A stretch of DNA of 33,744 bases from contig JAFVAR010000013.1 in assembly GCA_017480425.1 (NCBI GenBank), positions 1 to 33,744 on the forward strand, read 5' to 3'. Positions 32,074-33,744 of this stretch are shown in pieces. Both the position numbers and the translations under genes were made by a program. Numbering within the stretch: position 1 is the first letter of the stretch; the number at the start of each line of letters is the position of its first letter. The notes under the pieces are model-generated. The model was not told the origin of the DNA. It made no database searches and was given only the letters and a program-made list of their open reading frames with translations. The DNA comes from a bacterium. Its GTDB lineage: Bacteria; Cyanobacteriota; Vampirovibrionia; Gastranaerophilales; Gastranaerophilaceae.

Positions 32074-33744
32074 ATGAAAAATTTAACTACAAAACTATCC
32101 GCAATCGCTTTATGTACAGTATTTGCATCAACATTGATTTCTTATGCATCGATGGATACAGGACTTGGTAACGGTCTTGGTGGTGCGGTTATTAACGGTA
32201 CCAGCGGCGGCTTTACAGGTATGACAACAGGTGACGGAACTGCTGATTTAAATTTTAACGGTGATAGCTGGGTAAAATGGAATTCATTGAATTTAAACAA
32301 TGGCGAAACACTTAATTTTAATGCAGTAGACGGTGCTAACGGTTTAACAATTTTAAACACTGTTAGTGGCGGTATGTCAAAAATATACGGTAATATCAAC
32401 TCAAATGAAGGTATTGCTAAACTGATAATTTCAAACCCGAACGGTGTTTTATTTGATGGTGCTCACTTCACTGCAGCAGGTGATGTAATGGTTACAACTG
32501 CTCCAATGAATGCAACATTTGATGATAACGGAAAAATGAATGTTGCTCAAAGAGAAATTAGGGATCCAAATCAATTATATTTCTCAACAGTATCTATAAA
32601 AGATTCTGATTTTTCAGTAGGTGGTGAATACAATATCCTGTCACCAATGATTAATGTGGCAAACTCTCATTTTACAGTAGGCAAAGGTTTGAAGTTGACT
32701 ACATTAAATGGTATGGATTATGCCAGAACTTGGATTGATACTTCCGGTGAAAGTCCGCTTATATGTACAGGCAGATCGATTAGTCTTGATAACATTGATG
32801 TAAACGGTGATGTTGAAATAAATCAAACCGGTGGCGGTTTGATAGAAATTCGTAACGGTGGTAACATTGACGGAAATCTTACTGTAAATTCTGACGACAG
32901 TGTTGCTTTAAACTATCATAACAATGGTGAAGTTCTTTATGTTACAGGTGACGTTGATGTAAATGCAAACGGTGTATTGACATACTTAAGAAACGCAAAT
33001 GTTGACGGTAATTTGAATATGAAAAACGGCGGCGGGTTCTTAGAAGTTAAAGATGTTAATGTAGGAAAAGACATGAATCTGACAACAACGGCTGAATCTG
33101 AAAATCGCCAAGGTTATAAGCATTTTATTCACGTTAACGGTGATACTACTGTTGGCGGAAATGCAACAATCAATGCAAAAGATAACATTCACATAGGTAA
33201 CTATAATTACGAACAAAAGAAGCTTCTTGACGGCAGCTTTAATGTCGGCGGAGACCTTGTAGCGCACTCTCAATACGGTCACGTAATGGTAACTGTTGAT
33301 ACAACCGCAGGTAACAAAATGGAATTGACATCAGATAACTTGAATGTTTTAGTAAGTGATGGTGTAACATTAACTGCAAAAGAATATCAATTTTCATCAA
33401 AAGGCTATATCGGCGGTATAGGTGATTATACTGATGAAAACGGAAAGAAAATTACAAAGGATGAAAAAATAATTTACTTGATGGAAAATTATGAATTTCT
33501 TCCTGATGATACAAAATTTCATTCAGATATGCATATTGCAGGCGGAAAAATTTCAAAACTCGATTGTACAAATGCTCGTATAGCTTCATATGGCGATGTA
33601 GTTCTTACAGGTGCAAATGCTAATGATATTAACTTGACTGCATATCGTAAGAGAATAGATATTACAGGTCCAGATGTACACGCAAGAAATATTAATATAG
33701 GTCCTGAAACGGATTACTTAAAGGTAGACTTTGAAGGCAGAGAC
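32074..33744 (+). CDS. Filamentous-haemagglutinin-type exoprotein, N-terminal part (two-partner secretion)
   Basis: The first 557 residues of a larger protein; the frame is open to the window end. Residues 1-25 are a signal peptide (MKNLTTKLSAIALCTVFAST then LISYA). About 30-165 match the TPS (haemagglutination activity) domain: LNFNGDSWVKWNSLNLNNGE, ILNTVSGGMSKIYGNINSNE, and the hallmark LIISNPNGVLFDGAHFT containing the NPNG motif recognised by TpsB/FhaC-type outer-membrane partners. After that, repeated short strands of the type 'VDGNLNMKNGGGFLEVKDVN' suggest a right-handed beta-helix. The start is firm: GAAGGA with a 7-base spacer. It is probably secreted to the cell surface as an adhesin or contact-dependent protein; cargo and C-terminus are not seen. 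No TpsB gene is in the window. Confidence 0.9.
   Translation, partial: MKNLTTKLSAIALCTVFASTLISYASMDTGLGNGLGGAVINGTSGGFTGMTTGDGTADLNFNGDSWVKWNSLNLNNGETLNFNAVDGANGLTILNTVSGGMSKIYGNINSNEGIAKLIISNPNGVLFDGAHFTAAGDVMVTTAPMNATFDDNGKMNVAQREIRDPNQLYFSTVSIKDSDFSVGGEYNILSPMINVANSHFTVGKGLKLTTLNGMDYARTWIDTSGESPLICTGRSISLDNIDVNGDVEINQTGGGLIEIRNGGNIDGNLTVNSDDSVALNYHNNGEVLYVTGDVDVNANGVLTYLRNANVDGNLNMKNGGGFLEVKDVNVGKDMNLTTTAESENRQGYKHFIHVNGDTTVGGNATINAKDNIHIGNYNYEQKKLLDGSFNVGGDLVAHSQYGHVMVTVDTTAGNKMELTSDNLNVLVSDGVTLTAKEYQFSSKGYIGGIGDYTDENGKKITKDEKIIYLMENYEFLPDDTKFHSDMHIAGGKISKLDCTNARIASYGDVVLTGANANDINLTAYRKRIDITGPDVHARNINIGPETDYLKVDFEGRD

Noticed and set aside
1..33744. CRISPR arrays, tRNA/rRNA genes, insertion sequences, prophage
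   Set aside because: No spaced direct repeats, cloverleaf-type sequences, transposase or phage structural motifs were recognised by eye in either strand.

Overview
The window is AT-rich DNA from a flagellated bacterium with a Gram-negative-type envelope. The best guess is a gut Melainabacterium (Gastranaerophilales/Vampirovibrionia). Reasons: a flagellin gene beside a DUF115/Maf glycosylation-type gene, secreted and outer-membrane-type proteins, a two-partner-secretion exoprotein at the right edge, anaerobic metabolism (NrdG), and two small lineage-type hypothetical proteins with an N-terminal 'MNI...SF' signature. This placement is inference; no rRNA gene is present. There is no prophage, insertion sequence, CRISPR array or tRNA gene. 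The window looks like ordinary chromosome with several poorly described envelope and signalling genes.

Layout. 1-4.7 kb: flagellin C-terminus, a TrmB-like regulator, a DUF115/Maf protein, and two tandem paralogous secreted helical proteins. 4.7-14.6 kb: mostly housekeeping genes: nrdG, family-4 uracil-DNA glycosylase, the dprA-topA overlapping pair, a secreted TPR/NHL protein, miaA, a stand-alone fusA and adk. A small hypothetical gene (5.3-5.6 kb) lies among them. 14.6-24.7 kb: the most interesting part. An orphan solute-binding lipoprotein is translationally coupled to an 832-residue single-pass membrane protein with a long acidic cytoplasmic arm. Next come a double-CheW protein and a REC-diguanylate cyclase, and divergently a receptor without a ligand-binding domain and a hybrid CheA-REC kinase. 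Together these look like a minimal Wsp-like chemosensory system with cyclic-di-GMP output, with no CheR, CheB or stand-alone CheY in view. 24.7-31.7 kb: coaD, rseP, a beta-rich protein without a signal peptide, an XRE regulator, a CoA-disulfide-reductase-type flavoprotein, a lineage hypothetical protein and bioA. 31.7-33.7 kb: an intergenic region with an orphan terminator (possible small RNA), then a filamentous-haemagglutinin-type gene that runs off the edge.

Regulation readable from sequence. Many genes have an extended -10 (TGnTATAAT-like) with a weak -35. In at least seven cases the -10 lies only 6-7 bases before the ATG, with no Shine-Dalgarno sequence, which predicts leaderless mRNAs. 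Other genes (adk, rseP, bioA, the 128-residue protein, the second helical secreted protein) have strong Shine-Dalgarno sites, so both initiation modes seem to be used. Four good intrinsic terminators are visible. Everything here was read by eye; no similarity search was run.
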